Shown: one piece after another, positions 51,457 to 63,990 of the stretch
How the letters are laid out: every line of letters starts with the position of its first letter
Numbering within the stretch: the stretch's first letter is position 1
NCBI GenBank assembly: GCA_036850595.1
Contig: CM072166.1
Span: 16,696,758-16,760,757, forward strand
Source: Rhyacichthys aspro
Taxonomy: Eukaryota > Chordata > Actinopteri > Gobiiformes > Rhyacichthyidae
Reading direction: 5' to 3'
DNA length: 64,000 nucleotides
Position numbers and translations under genes: made by a program
The notes under the pieces: model-generated
Databases searched by the model: none
The model's input: the letters and a program-made list of their open reading frames with translations, nothing else
What the model was told of the DNA's origin: nothing

Positions 51457-54361
51457 AGTTTCAGAGTCAGTCACAACAGAGTTTGAGGAGAATGAGTCCT
51501 CCCTAAAACGGACTGCACTTAAACACACCATGAGAACCGTAGAGACTCAACACAGACATGGCTCCTGTGTGAGGTCTGAATGTGGCGGGACTGTGCTTTC
51601 TCTGACAAAATAAAACACTTAAAAACAAAAGTAGAAAACTGATGAAAGCAAGTAATGACAGAAGTCGATATAGGACTTGTTTCTCTTCAGTGTGAAGTCA
51701 GATGAAACTTTTATATGGTTTTCTATTTATATTGAGAACCACAAAACCCCGCGTTTTCACAGCGTTAGGTGGAATAACAACGAGACTTTTCTCACTTGTT
51801 ATCCTTCTAAACGATTTTAAAAACACAGTGGTAACAGTGAATACAGTTTTCCTGTTGGCAAACATGCCTGTTTACAGACTAAAGCTCGAAATAGATCGCC
51901 CTTTTGATTTAGTTTCATTTAAACCTCACCTTTATTAGTCACAGCAAACACAGCCTCAGTATTATGGTTATAGTGCTGCAGATGACAGAAACACAGGCTA
52001 CCAGGATAAAGGCTACATTATTAATGTTTTCATTACTAGGGTTTTTATTGTTACATATTCTGTATTTTTAAATGATGTGATGATAAAAGAAGGTCTGGAC
52101 CCAGAGATTGGGCTCCACATAACACTTCACTGAAAAATGTATAATACAGTCTCAATGTGCAATATCTCAGCATTATAATCATTAGTTCGATGCCTTTTAT
52201 TTATGTAATTTTTTAATCATTGTTTCTCAAAGTTCTTAATGTATGCCTGGAATTGTTCATTAGTGCATTTGGGTAAAAGCCCCCTTTGTCAAAGTGCTAA
52301 TGTTAGCCTATGTGTCTGTGCCACTTAAGAAGAGCTGCTCCATAATGTACACCAGCCACACACACTAGCGTAGAGCTAGCTTAAACAAGCAGCACATTAC
52401 AACTAACAATACAATGTATCAAAAACTAAACAATAAAATAGCCTGTTGTACTTAGACATAGCTACTCCAAGCATTAAATGTTGATGTTAGTGGCACACTG
52501 CAGGCTGACCATCATTAAGCTGGGCCATCTGGAGGAAAACAAATTTCAAGTAACAATTTTAAAAAATGGTAAAAGATTTCCAGCACATTAAGTCTGTTTT
52601 AATCGGCTGGAAATACAAACAAGTGTAGAGGACACGTTTTCAGCTGGTTTATTTCAGAGAGGAATGATTCTTCCACCTAGTCTCATTAACATGACATCTA
52701 CATGACTTCAGATATACTACATGGCTAAATAACTGAATGTCCATAATGTCCATGTGGCTACAGATTAGGTAAGCTCTATTAGTAATTTACACTTACCAAC
52801 ATCTTTTGTACCCACTTTCCACTATGTGTACCTTGCTTTTAACTTATTGCATTTTACTGTATTCTCATATTTAGATTTTTAACAGTAAACTATCAAATAT
52901 TATGTACTGTACAAATAATCAGTTGGCTCAATATATGATTTTCTAGCCAGTATCCTTGAGGTGGCTCTGGTCCCTTTTAAGCTTGAACATGACCGCCATG
53001 TTTCAAACCCATTCTTACAATAGCATTTCTGGTATTTGGTAATAACTCCAAAGTGTGCACATAGAGTGACCAGTTTCACAAAGGTGTTTTATTTATTTAG
53101 TATTTAAAAGGCTCCTTGTACCATTGGGGTAGCTTCTCCCTCATTGTACTCCCTTCAATTGACAATTAGCATTAGCAGGTTATTAACATTACATTAAGTG
53201 TTTATCATCATCATATCATCGATAAAGACTAGTGAGAGAGACTAAAGTGGGAATTGAGGATCATCTCTTTTTTATGTGTAATGTTTCACAAAGTTTCTTG
53301 CAAGATTTTTTACATGTGGTTTCTATCTAAAAGGATTCATTTGACCCCTTTAGGTTTTAAAGAGGTTAAAGAGTGTTTATTAATGACAGAAGACTTGACT
53401 TTAGTGTGAATAATCGTATACTATTTTAAACATTATATACACAAATGTTGTTTGTTCAAGGTCAAACCAAATATAGTCCACTGGAGGAATGAGCTAAAAC
53501 TATACGTAAAATCCCTATCTTGCATTGCATTAACAAATACTCTTAAATTATTTTATCAGTTGTCCGATTCCTTGAATGACTGCTCTGTATTTGTACTACT
53601 ATACTGTATAATTAGACCCCTTGTGTTTCTTTTGTTTTATTCTTTTTTATGTGTGTGTTTTTTCCCCTAAAACTTGTAAGATATATTGTTTTGTACATGG
53701 AACTTGCAATTAAAAAGAAAAAACACACACCAGACTAATTCCTAGCACTTCTGCGAGTCATGCACCATCTTCTGGACAGTATAGAAAATACACCAAACAA
53801 AAGCGATGTAAAAGTAACAGCAGTGAAAATAAAATAGTACAATAAGAGAATAAAAAATATAGGGATGTCTGTTTTTACGTTAAGTATTTTCAAGCCTCTA
53901 CAAACGTAGGCTAAAAGACACTGGTCACAACATTTCCAAAAACAATCTTCCGTGTTATGATAATTGTACAGTGATTACACAGCAACGACAATAGAGAGAA
54001 ACTGAGTCAACCAAAAAAAAAAAAAAGACACCCATCAGAAACAAATTTAACAAAATTATTATGTCAAGTGGGGGGCTGTCGTGTGTTCTTAGTAGTGATG
54101 GGTCGTATTGTGCCGAGGCTTCGGAGGGTGTGTGGAGTAATCCCGGAAATGTTTAGTGAAGCGCGTATCGACGCTTGTGGTGGAGCGGATAGTCCTCTCA
54201 GTTTGACCGCGGGAGATGGGGGAAAATAAATAAGAGTTCATTTAATGCCTTGTTAAAGTAACACGTGAATGTATTCAGCTTTGATGCAGCATCACAATTA
54301 TGATAAATTCTGTAACCACAATGGGATGTAGAAGAAATCTTGCTCTTTAACTGAAGTGGGT
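51457..54361. other. Intergenic, H1 to H2B-5
   Basis: About 2.9 kb without a recognised gene. The H1 promoter lies at the left end. AT-rich sequence follows; a segment near 53400-53730 ending in AATTAAAAAGAAAAAA may be the 3' end of an old retroelement. A GC-richer patch lies at 54080-54210. Confidence 0.4.
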
Positions 54362-54377
54362 GGCTCTTAAAAGAGCC
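54362..54377 (-). terminator. Histone 3' stem-loop of H2B-5
   Basis: GGCTCTTTTAAGAGCC on the minus strand, followed by ACCCACTTCAG and TTAAAGAGCAAG. Confidence 0.95.
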
Positions 54378-54400
54378 TTTGGATTAATAATCAAAGCTGA

Positions 54401-54775
54401 TTACTTGGAGCTGGTGTACTTGGTGACGGCCTTAGTGCCCTCAGACACTGCGTGCTTGGCCAGCTCACCGGGCAGCAGGAGGCGCACAGCGGTCTGGATC
54501 TCCCTGGAGGTGATGGTGGAGCGCTTGTTGTAATGAGCCAGACGAGAGGCCTCGGAGGCGATGCGCTCAAAGATATCGTTGACAAAAGAGTTCATGATGC
54601 TCATGGCCTTGGAGGAGATACCGGTGTCGGGGTGGACCTGCTTCAGCACCTTGTACACGTAGATGGCGTAGCTCTCCTTCCTGGTCTTTCTCTTCTTCTT
54701 GCCGCCTTTGCCGGCGGTCTTAGTCACGGCTTTCTTGGATCCCTTCTTGGGCGCGGACTTGGCGGGTTCAGGCAT
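54401..54775 (-). CDS. Histone H2B (copy 5)
   Basis: 124 residues, the same protein as the four copies inside the blocks although its flanks are unrelated to theirs. The promoter is the clearest of the set: TATATAAA (minus) at 54834-54841, an octamer variant ATTTACAT (minus) at 54850-54857, and an inverted CCAAT at 54883. It is the last histone gene and lies about 590 bases from the divergent gpatch4 start. Confidence 0.98.
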   Translation of the reverse strand: MPEPAKSAPKKGSKKAVTKTAGKGGKKKRKTRKESYAIYVYKVLKQVHPDTGISSKAMSIMNSFVNDIFERIASEASRLAHYNKRSTITSREIQTAVRLLLPGELAKHAVSEGTKAVTKYTSSK

Positions 54776-55363
54776 GGTTCTCTTATTTCTGCTACGAACA
54801 GACACAATGGAATTACGTACGTTGTCCGGGGTGTTTATATAGGGGCTCTATGTAAATATCGCTGTACTGTTTCGCGCCTCTGATTGGTGTAGAGCTTTTC
54901 GTGTTGGCAGCGTTACAGTCAGCTGACTATTCAACTGTAGCCTACTTGTTAAAACTCTGTAACAGCCAACTTTGATGTAATTATAACCCTACGATATATT
55001 TAAAAAATGTTTTGGGTTTTTTTTTATCCTTGTTTGTATCCTAAACAGAGTCCATATATCAGTTAAGCTACACCATGCTGGCTTACACTTAAGATAGAAC
55101 AAAGAACAATAAACACAACGTACAAAGTTTAATCAATTTGTATTTCTTTCCTTCTTTCAAGTTTCATTCATGTATTTTCAAAAAAAATAAAAAATAATTT
55201 TGTGTCTACGGCGCCGCAACGGAACTGACGTCATCAACAGTGGACGGCGCTGAAACAACCGGTGCCACATGTCTGGTATTAGCCCCTTCGCAGTGGAGTA
55301 AAGTTTATTGTCATTAGTTTAACATTTTTTTAAGTCTGTTGTAGTTAGTGTTGTTGGGAGCAA
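54776..55363. promoter_or_regulatory. Region between H2B-5 and gpatch4, two promoters
   Basis: The left part is the H2B-5 promoter (TATA, octamer-like, CCAAT). The right part has a consensus CRE, TGACGTCA, at 55226-55233 in a CpG-rich patch, about 130 bases upstream of the gpatch4 start, in a position to serve as its promoter. Confidence 0.6.
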
Positions 55364-56371
55364 ATGGCTGGACAAGAGAAAAGCCGCGGTTTAAAGTTTG
55401 CCGAGCGCCAACTCCTGCGTCACGGCTGGGAGCACGGCAAGGGACTCGGACGCGACGAAAACGGTATTTCTGAGGCCATTAAGGTTAAAGTCAAATGTGA
55501 CAAAGGAGGGGTTGGCCACAGAGAAGGAGACCAGTTCACTTTCCACTGGTGGGATCACGTTTTTAACAAGGCCTCTTCAAGTCTGCAGGTTGAATCGGAC
55601 CGCGACGGCATCCAAGTAAGAAAAAACAATGGCGATAATGAAAACGTGGTGGGTGTATCTAACAAGAAACCACTCAACGCCAGTTTGGTTAAAGCTACGC
55701 TGTATGGAAGCTTCGTCAAGTCAGCCACGCTTGTATCAGGCCAGGAGCAGTCTGTGGAAAAGACTTCAAGTGACAGCAGTAGCTCAGACGAGGACGAACG
55801 GGGGCTAGACTTGTCCACCACGACTAAGCTCTCCGACGCAGAACTCATGAAGGCCTGTGGAGGACGTACTGCCCACAAAGGAGCGCGACATGGGCTTAAG
55901 ATGAGCGCAAAACTGGCCCGTCTGGAGCAGCAAGAGGCCGAGTTTATGGCCAAATACGGAAAAAACACCCAGACAGAGTCTTACAGCAAAGTGGACGGAT
56001 CAACAAGGGATGATACAGGTCTGGTTAAGTCCAAGAAGAAGAAAAGGAAAAGCAAGGACTACGAATTACCAGAAATTGCTACCGTAGTAGATACAGTGGA
56101 AAATGGTAAAACAGAAACTGACACTGAAAGAAAGGACAAAAAGAAGAAGAAGAAGCAGAAAAATGGAGGCGAAGAAGAGACCCAAGTAGAGGCTGAGGTG
56201 AAGAGAAAGAAGTCCAAGCACCGCAGTGATCCAGAGTTGGAGAATATGGATAATGGAAGTACAGTAATGCCGAAGGGAGACAATAGTGTTGAATTTTTAG
56301 AGGATACTACCACCCAAGACTCATCAGCGCCCAAGAAGAAGAAAAAGAAAAAGAAATCCAGAACAGAATGA
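55364..56371 (+). CDS. gpatch4: G-patch domain-containing protein 4 (intronless)
   Basis: 335 residues in one uninterrupted frame. The N terminus is a G-patch (about residues 6-52: SRGLKFAERQLLRHGWEHGKGLGRDENGI, read in overlapping parts, then GGVGH), followed by the GPATCH4 signature HWWDHVFNKA and, further on, ACGGRTAHKGARHGLKMSAKLARLE (two parts: ACGGRTAHKGARHG and KMSAKLARLE). The C-terminal half is disordered with lysine clusters (KKKKRKSK, KKKKKK) typical of nucleolar proteins. Family members are linked to DHX15-type helicases and rRNA/snRNA modification. The human gene has several introns, so a single-exon copy is unusual; it may be a retrocopy or have lost its introns. A run of A at 56665-56677, 290 bases after the stop, would fit an old poly(A) tail, whereas the CpG-rich promoter with a CRE suggests a working gene. 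Confidence 0.9.
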   Translation: MAGQEKSRGLKFAERQLLRHGWEHGKGLGRDENGISEAIKVKVKCDKGGVGHREGDQFTFHWWDHVFNKASSSLQVESDRDGIQVRKNNGDNENVVGVSNKKPLNASLVKATLYGSFVKSATLVSGQEQSVEKTSSDSSSSDEDERGLDLSTTTKLSDAELMKACGGRTAHKGARHGLKMSAKLARLEQQEAEFMAKYGKNTQTESYSKVDGSTRDDTGLVKSKKKKRKSKDYELPEIATVVDTVENGKTETDTERKDKKKKKKQKNGGEEETQVEAEVKRKKSKHRSDPELENMDNGSTVMPKGDNSVEFLEDTTTQDSSAPKKKKKKKKSRTE

Positions 56372-59300
56372 ACTCTTATTTTCTCAGATTTATCAAGACA
56401 CATTAATATGTTGAATTGTGAAAGGACTATTATCATTTCCTCAATCTATGAAATGACGCTGATGACATGATACATGATTAAATTTTAAATTGAATGTGCA
56501 AAATTGGCTTTACAGTTTTTCTTGCCTTTTGCAGCTTTAAACATTTGACTATAGTGTATTTTTGCCACATAAATGTCTGAATTAAAGTGCAAAACGCTTA
56601 AGCAGGTGAGAAGACATTTCAAGGCTACTGTCATAAAAAGGAAAATATAATTCAAGTGCAAGCACAAAAAAAAAAAAAGTTGTTTGCATTGAACAATATA
56701 TCACAAAATTATTGCAATATAAACAGCTTCATTATACATATTGAAAGGAAATGCTCTGTGGTGACCATATCAAGCTTCAAGATATCAAGCTATCAAGATC
56801 CTTTGCCATGTGTTCAAATTAAATCATATTACTAAAGAAGCCATCTCCTTTGAGAAATTTTGAAAACAGTCCTTCACTTTAAAATCTTATTCTGTTGGGC
56901 AGTTATACATATGTTTTAAATACCTTTAAAATTCAACTTATAACTGCAGCTCATTCATTGAATTATACAGAAAACGGGAAATAATTGAGTCATTGAATTG
57001 TTTCAAGACCTACACATTCTGCTTTATCTTATGACTGTTGATGAATTTGTGTTACTATTCAGTAAGCTGCTGTACCTTCTTGATTGACTTTGTAATGGTT
57101 GTAATGGAATCATTTTCTGAGGTCAATTACAGTAATCCTAGACATTATTGAAAATGAAAATAACCGCCCATACTTGGATGGGACTCCCTGACATAAAATA
57201 TACTAAAAAATGTAATTATATTCCTTTTTTCTAATTCAAGTATCAGCATGCAACATTTTACAGATGACAAACTTGCAACAAAGGAAAAAGATGAAAAAAA
57301 AGCCACCACACACGCATATTTGCATTACATGAGTTAGGAGATTAGAATCAGCAGGACATTTTTTTTACATTTCAATATAAAACAGGAATGAGCTTCACTG
57401 ATTGCAAAATAAGTTTGTGTGTCCTTGCAAAGAGAACTTAATTTTTTCAAACTTAAGGGGAAAGAAGTAAATCATGGGTGGAAGTGTATCTTTCAATTTG
57501 AAAAGAGAAATATGACGGGCTAGAAGTGTGGCAAATGCAATTTAGTCTGATTCTGCTATAGACAGAAGCAAAGGAGAGGATGAAATTCCAAAAATAGCCA
57601 AAAGAGGGCGTGGTTGGACTGGTTTACCCAAAGATGAACTAATAAGAAATGATTATGCCAGAAGGGTTTAAGTTTGGAACAAGACCAGATCATATGGAGC
57701 AGCACCACACTGGTTACACATTGGGTTTACATCAGAAAAAATACTAGCTTTTGATTTGTCCAAAAACAACAATGAACTATTTTGCACTGCACAAATGATT
57801 GTTTTGCACAAAATGGAGAGCCAGAAAACATCAAATGATGTCACATTTAACTCAGATTCCCCATTTACCTTCCAGTATAGAGAAGCTGGGTTTATAATAT
57901 TGCTAGAGCTTGTTGTATACCCTGGTGAAAAAAAAAAAAAAACTACTAAGAATGTTACAATTTAGCATACTGAAATATATATATTTTTGGTCTCCATAGA
58001 TAAGTTAACTTAAAGCATACTATTTTGACACAACTTATTTTATACTTAAATTTATGTGTGTAAGTTGTATTTAAATAATACAAAATTGCAATAGAGAATG
58101 TATTTATTGGCTTTTGTAGTTAAATTTAAGTATACTGTGTATGTGTTAAAAGCATATTCATTAAATTAAACACAAGTCTTACTTGTTTATTCTTATTTTA
58201 AACTTCATTGAATTTTTGGGAGTATACTTGAACCTATGCTAATTTAGTGTACTAGGAACATACTTAAAAAAGTACATCAGTGGAGTTCAGTGCTTATTTT
58301 TAATATAACTTCACATCTTATTACAAATTGTAACTCTATGGAACATGCACTGTATAAAGCTAATACAGAGCATACAAATATTTGTTTGTTTGTTTGGTTT
58401 GTTTGTTTGGTTTTTTTCTTTTTAATCCAAACAGATAAAAGGTTAATTTAAGCAAATAAAATATAGCGCATTAAGGATAACTAAATAAATCAAATAAGCA
58501 CTACTAAGTAAAATTACAGTTCCAATGATAAAATCAACACTAAAAACATTTAATCTATCTATGTACAACATTGGCAATTATGTTCTTTTTTGGTTAAATT
58601 GTTCATTGTTTCACTTGCGTCTAATCGAAACTCTTGCGTCTAATCGAAACTCCTCTATAACAGCAGCTGTTAGAAGGAAGGTTTCTGTAGGAAGAAACAG
58701 GTAATATGGTTAGACAGATCTTTTAAATCTTTAAAAATAATAAATCTTTTAATAGCTGAAGAAAGACTTACAGAGATTAAATATCACTATTGTAGGAAGC
58801 ATATACAGGCATATGAAACATATTTAAAGGTTTACAAACCAGTATCTGTACCAAAATGTATATTTCTGCTCCATTTTACTGGTTTAGGTCATTCTGGTTT
58901 ATTTACACACATATATTTTGCACCAGTTTGTTGCCAATTTATGCGCTTGGAGACCTCTGTCTTAGAAGCAAGTGTAAGTGTAAACCTCCAATTACCTGTT
59001 ATGGCATATGCATATGCACCTTGGCTCATCAAACATTTTTGGCGAACACCCTTTCCCTGATTTTCCGGTTAGAGTGGACTGTGCAAGGACCTCTCTAGTG
59101 AACACAAGGAGTAAATGAGTAAATGCTAAAGACACATTTACAACAAATGTTCATGTTGTGCATTTGTGTTGAACAACAGATTAAACATGATTTTAAGGAA
59201 TACATTTGTAGTTTCAAATGAGCAACTAGCACCTTATTGGGAACTACAGGCTGCACGTATAATACAATGTCACTTACCATCTCCACTTCATTTTCTGTTG

Positions 59301-60148
59301 ATAAAGATGATTCAGACATTGAGGATGGGGATGTGGACCTGGGTAGCGTTAACATTTCCCTGAAACACTGCACACACTCCTACATTGCCTTTAAAGTCTC
59401 AGACAGCTCTCAATGAAAGTTCTCCAGTACTTTTGGAGGTGCGGGCCATTTAGACCCATTTTCTTTTGAGTACTTTATTATGGCACTTCACGTATGCTCT
59501 GCCAGTGAGCGTCTTACACCTCGATGTAATGCGCACTTTGACCAGTCTGAATCCAGGGTCCTGTTTGGTATGGTAGACCCCAAACTGAGAAAACAGGTAA
59601 AATACACCAAGGCCCAGATTAAGTAAAGGTTTGCAGGTACTAAACAGAGATTTGTCCAGTGCTTGGTCCACACAAAAATAATAGATGATTTATTATCCGT
59701 GAGCACCTGAGGTTAGTGACTCTCACAGGAGCAGAAGGAGCACAAAAGTGATTTTGCTCCAGTGTAAAATAAGTATTTTTTTTTCAAAGTACCCAAAACC
59801 CAGAGGAAACCCTCTTGCTGTGAGGTGATAGTGCTAAACACTGTTCTGCCGGCTGACTCATATTCCAGGAAAATCTAGTGTAAATCAGTGTTACATATGC
59901 CACAATGAAACAGCACACACAAATGCTTCCAAATAACCCTGTACAAGTTATAACTAGTTTGTTCTTAAGGAATTGGAGATGCACTTTATGTCATTTCATG
60001 TGGGCTGTACTTGTTTTACAAGATGAGGCTTGGGTTCCCCATTTGTAAATGGTAAAGGCGGTGATAAACAACAATCTGCCCATTCAGGTTTGGCCTATTT
60101 TCCTGGAAAGACAAAGAGAGAAAATGCTACTGTACTGCACTCCTGAAC
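56372..60148. other. Intergenic, gpatch4 to sulfotransferase B
   Basis: About 3.8 kb of AT-rich sequence. ATTAAA at 56477-56482 may be the gpatch4 polyadenylation signal. A perfect 19-base tandem duplication (TTGCGTCTAATCGAAACTC) lies at 58614-58651. No gene is recognised. The sulfotransferase promoter should be near 60000-60148. Confidence 0.4.
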
Positions 60149-63100
60149 ATGACTGAGGCTGATTTATACACCGTTTACAAAGGGATCTGGGTCCCCAAAG
60201 AATTCCACTCTCCCCAGAGCCTGAAATACTTTGAGGAGTTCACCTTTCGTCCTGATGACATCCTCATAGCAACTTATCCCAAATCAGGTAAATGTCTATT
60301 TCAAGTCTTAACAAATCTCAAAGTTCAAAGTGTAGTTAGCTGTTATTGGTTGACATGTTGTTTTCTCACAGGTACAACATGGACACAGGAGATCATCCCT
60401 CTGATCATGAGCGGAGGAGACCCAGCCTCTGTGGAGACTCTCCCCAACATCCAGCGTTGTCCTTGGGTAGAGGAGACTGAAGCTTGCAGACTCCAGCTGG
60501 AAGAGAGGCCGTCTCCTCGAATATTAACCACACACTTTAACTACCACATGATGCCAGAGTCTTTCTTCAGAGTTAAACCAAAGGTAAATCTCCTCAAGAG
60601 GTTCTAGGGCTAGATATGTGCTTGTAAACTGGGGCTATCCCATCTACTTCCTGGAGCTGGGGCACCCCAAATGACCTCTAATAAGGTGTAGGTGGTAAAA
60701 AATGAATGACAGTTGTGGACTACAGTAAAAGGAAATATAAATCCATAGTCTATATTCACACAGGTCTTGTTTTAAGTTTTAAAAGTGCTTTAATTGTGGA
60801 TAACAAGCAAAAAAGAGCTAGTGTAAAATGTGTGTTATACACATACTGTAGAAATTAATCTTTGTTTTACAGCTCCCTAGTTTCTTATTACTGACACAGT
60901 TCGCTAATTAAAAGCTAACAGCAATCTTTTTTTTTTTTGCTCTGCATTTCCTTCCATTCAAATGGGACTCACACAGCAGGGTATTGGGAATTAAGTTTCA
61001 CGTACAGCGCTTTCCTGCCAGCAGCATAAATTTGGTTTAAGGTGACGTCAACTCTTAGAGCTGTAATAAAATAAATAGATTAAATTGGAAAAATTGTCTC
61101 AATTGGATTGATATGTAAGTCATCAAATCTGCTGGACAACCTGAAATTTCAAATTAAGTGTTAAGTGCATATCCCTCTCTGTACAACTGCACCGGCAGCA
61201 GCGCCATCTTTATTTACAATTACAGATGTTTAAGATGGCAAGTTTGGAAGAAAGAGCATGTGTCTGAAATGGTAGGGTCGTTTTAGTGTATTTTGTACAA
61301 ATATGATTCTGCTAGGGTCAAGTGTATTGCCCTTTTTCTAAATTATATGTGTGGTGTGGTAGAACCTCACTCACTAATTCACTCTCATCAAGGTTTTTGG
61401 AGGCTTCTGTCAAACTGAGGGTACTGTGTAGCCTGGTCAGCCAGACCGCTTTCTCATTGTATTACATACAGAGAAAGTCAGTCTGGGATTGTCCAATCTG
61501 CTTCCTATTCTTTTTCTTCATAGCAAGGGAGGCTAGATTTTGTATTGCGTCATATTGAGCGTGAGAATTATTTCAACCAAAAAAATACTCAGGTTTAGGC
61601 AGCTTACAACAATTAAAAATAAGCACTGAACTCAATATTACACCGTGTCCTCACATTTTTCTGACAAAATAGACAGGAGTCATTCACTGTAACTGAAGCA
61701 TCTTCTCTCTCTAGCCATGCTGGTATACGCTGTGGTTTGTTGACAAATGGAATCAGACAGTCGCTTTCCTTACGTCACATCCGTGGTTTCTCTGATTGGT
61801 TTACTCAGCACAAAACCCGCACTACCAGACTGATTTCTCTGTATGCAATACAATGAGAAAGCCGTCTGGCTGGTCAGGCTAGGTACTGTGTACCATTTTT
61901 AGTTTGAAACATGATGACTTTTGTGGAGACATGGTTGGCGGTTGGTCATTGAGATTAGCATGTCTGGCAATACTGGAGTCTCCATATCTCATAAAGAGAC
62001 ACTGAAACGAGTGCTATGAAAGAGAACTTTAGGTTACTTGCGTAACCCCAGGTATTTGAGCAGCATGACATGTCGCAACAGACCGCCCTTTACCTTTACT
62101 GCTGGGGTGAAGTGAGAAGAGGCCATTTAACAACTGGTGATATAGTGTCAGTGGCTTATATTGCAGGGTGCTGACACGACATCATTACTGCCAGCCTCAG
62201 AACTGATGTAGTTGCACCTTTTTCTCTTTTTGGCCAAAGTGCCCCTCTGATGACAAACTAATAAAATTTGTTTTGGTTGTTTCAAATGAATCATAAATAT
62301 CCTATTATTATGGAACATGTGGTGACGGTTTTCGGCTTAGGCATCACATATAGTGTAGTATCATCTCATGCCACAATGAAATAAAAACTCGCACTTGCTC
62401 CATAAACTCTTGTCTGTGTCCCTCCTTCTCTCACAGCCTCCGCAGGACGCAGCCTGACGCAGCCTGACACAGTCTGACACCACTGCACATTCAAATAACA
62501 GAGTTTTTTAGAAAAGTCTTTTAGAAAATTAGGCATTCCTTACTACATTGCCTCATTTTACATCACAAACCCAACTGGCAACGGCAAATAAACAAAAAGA
62601 CTCACTCTACAAATACTGGTATTGCACCTTGCCCCTCTTTCTCTTATAGCCCAGCAGCCTGGTGACACTGCACATTTATTTAACTGAGTTTCTGGCTTCT
62701 ACTTGTCATTTCAATAAGGAAGGTGTGACTTCATTGTCAGATAACTGACCTGATGCATGGCTCTAGGAAAATTGTACATTAATTGAGATTCCAGAAGTAT
62801 TAATATTGAGCGTTGCAATAAAGATACATATGCAATGCATGGTGTGGTCCTAAAACACTTGGTTTGAGTGTGGTGCCCTTTTTTTTTTTTTACTGTTTTT
62901 ACCCCTAAAAATGTGCACGTCCCTGAAAACAAGTGCTATGAAAGAGAACTACAATTAATAAACTTATGCAAAATTAACAGCACCACAGAATCAGAAGTCT
63001 AATGAGTGGGTATGAATATAACGCAGGTAATCCCAAATAAGCTCCAACTAGAGGATATCACTAGTCAAAGTTAATTGCTCAATGTATGTTCATGCTCCAA

Positions 63101-63990
63101 TCAGTTGTGCCTCTTGAGTGGACACTACTTTCACTCTTTCTTGGCTGACAGATGTGCAACAAAGCCTGATTATGTACATGTAGAGTGGCGTTATCTGAGT
63201 CTGTTACTATCATTATATGAAGCAGCAAATTTGTTCCATTGAAATTCCTGAGATGTTGAAATTTTATGTGGCTAAACGTTGTTGCTCAGTTTGACATGGT
63301 GGATCCAAAGTATGCCAGTAATTTTCACTATGGTTTGTCCTTGAGTTAATACTTACTAGTCTAGTATGACTAATGCATTTAGGCACTGCTTTTATGACTC
63401 AATCTGATATCACACTACAGGTCATCTACGTCATGAGGAACCCTAAAGATGTCTTCATATCTGCCTTTTACTACTTTGACATGAGCAGCCATCTTGTCAG
63501 CCCAGGCCCGCAGAGAGAGTTCCTTCACAAGTTCCTCAATGGAGACAGTTATGTTCAACTTTGTACTCACTTGTATTCCTTACAGAACATACAGAAAATA
63601 CAGATCATACTGTTTGATTTTCATGATTCTATGTGGATCTCTTTTTAGTTGCTTATGGCTCTTGGTTTGACCATGTGAAAAGTTGGATCAATGCTGAAGA
63701 CAAAAGTCACATATTCTACATTTCCTATGAAGAAATGAGTATGGTAAGTCTCACTTTTGTGACACCATTTTAAAACTCCTCTAGAAAACATAACCTGTGT
63801 CTCTCTGTGATGCAGGACTTGAAGCGGTCTGTGAGCAGAATTGCAAAGTTCATGAACAAACCTCAGGAGGATGAGGTGATAGAGAGGATCAGTGGAAGGT
63901 GTCTGTTTAAGAACATGAAGAAGAACAACATGTCCAACTACTCAGATGTGAAAATTATGGACCAAACTACATCCCATTTTCTGAGGAAAG
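60149..63990 (+). CDS. Cytosolic sulfotransferase B (SULT2/SULT3-like), 3' end outside window
   Basis: Exons 60149-60287, 60372-60583, 63421-63547, 63649-63743 and 63816-63990. The first four equal those of sulfotransferase A in length (139, 212, 127 and 95 bases) and the fifth is two codons shorter. The last exon, with the GDWK and dimerisation motifs, lies past 64000. Visible motifs are YPKSGTTW with Lys45, catalytic His101 in TTHFNYH, and VMRNPKD. The protein starts MTEADLYTVYKGIWVP. It is a tandem-type paralogue of sulfotransferase A in the same orientation, now about 45 kb away. Intron 2 is long (2.8 kb) and holds a MITE. Confidence 0.92.
60584..63420 (+). other. Intron 2 of sulfotransferase B
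   Basis: Large intron with the MITE at 61429-61881. GTGCTATGAAAGAGAACT occurs at about 62011 and again at about 62933, suggesting a second dispersed repeat. Confidence 0.6.
61429..61881. mobile_element. Non-autonomous DNA transposon (MITE), Mutator-like by target duplication
   Basis: A 453-base element begins TAGCCTGGTCAGCCAGAC and ends in the inverted form; the reverse complement of its right end starts TAGCCTGACCAGCCAGAC. Terminal inverted repeats extend about 60 bases with few mismatches. GGTACTGTG flanks it on both sides (61420-61428 and 61882-61890), a perfect 9-base target duplication. Nine bases and long repeats fit Mutator-like elements; an 8-bp hAT-type duplication fits less well because the repeat ends would not be symmetrical. 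No coding capacity is seen. Confidence 0.85.

Noticed and set aside
54080..54210. GC-rich patch with TGATGGGTCG and GAGGCTTCGGAG, reminiscent of hAT termini
   Set aside because: No partner inverted repeat or 8-bp target duplication was found, so it stays unassigned.
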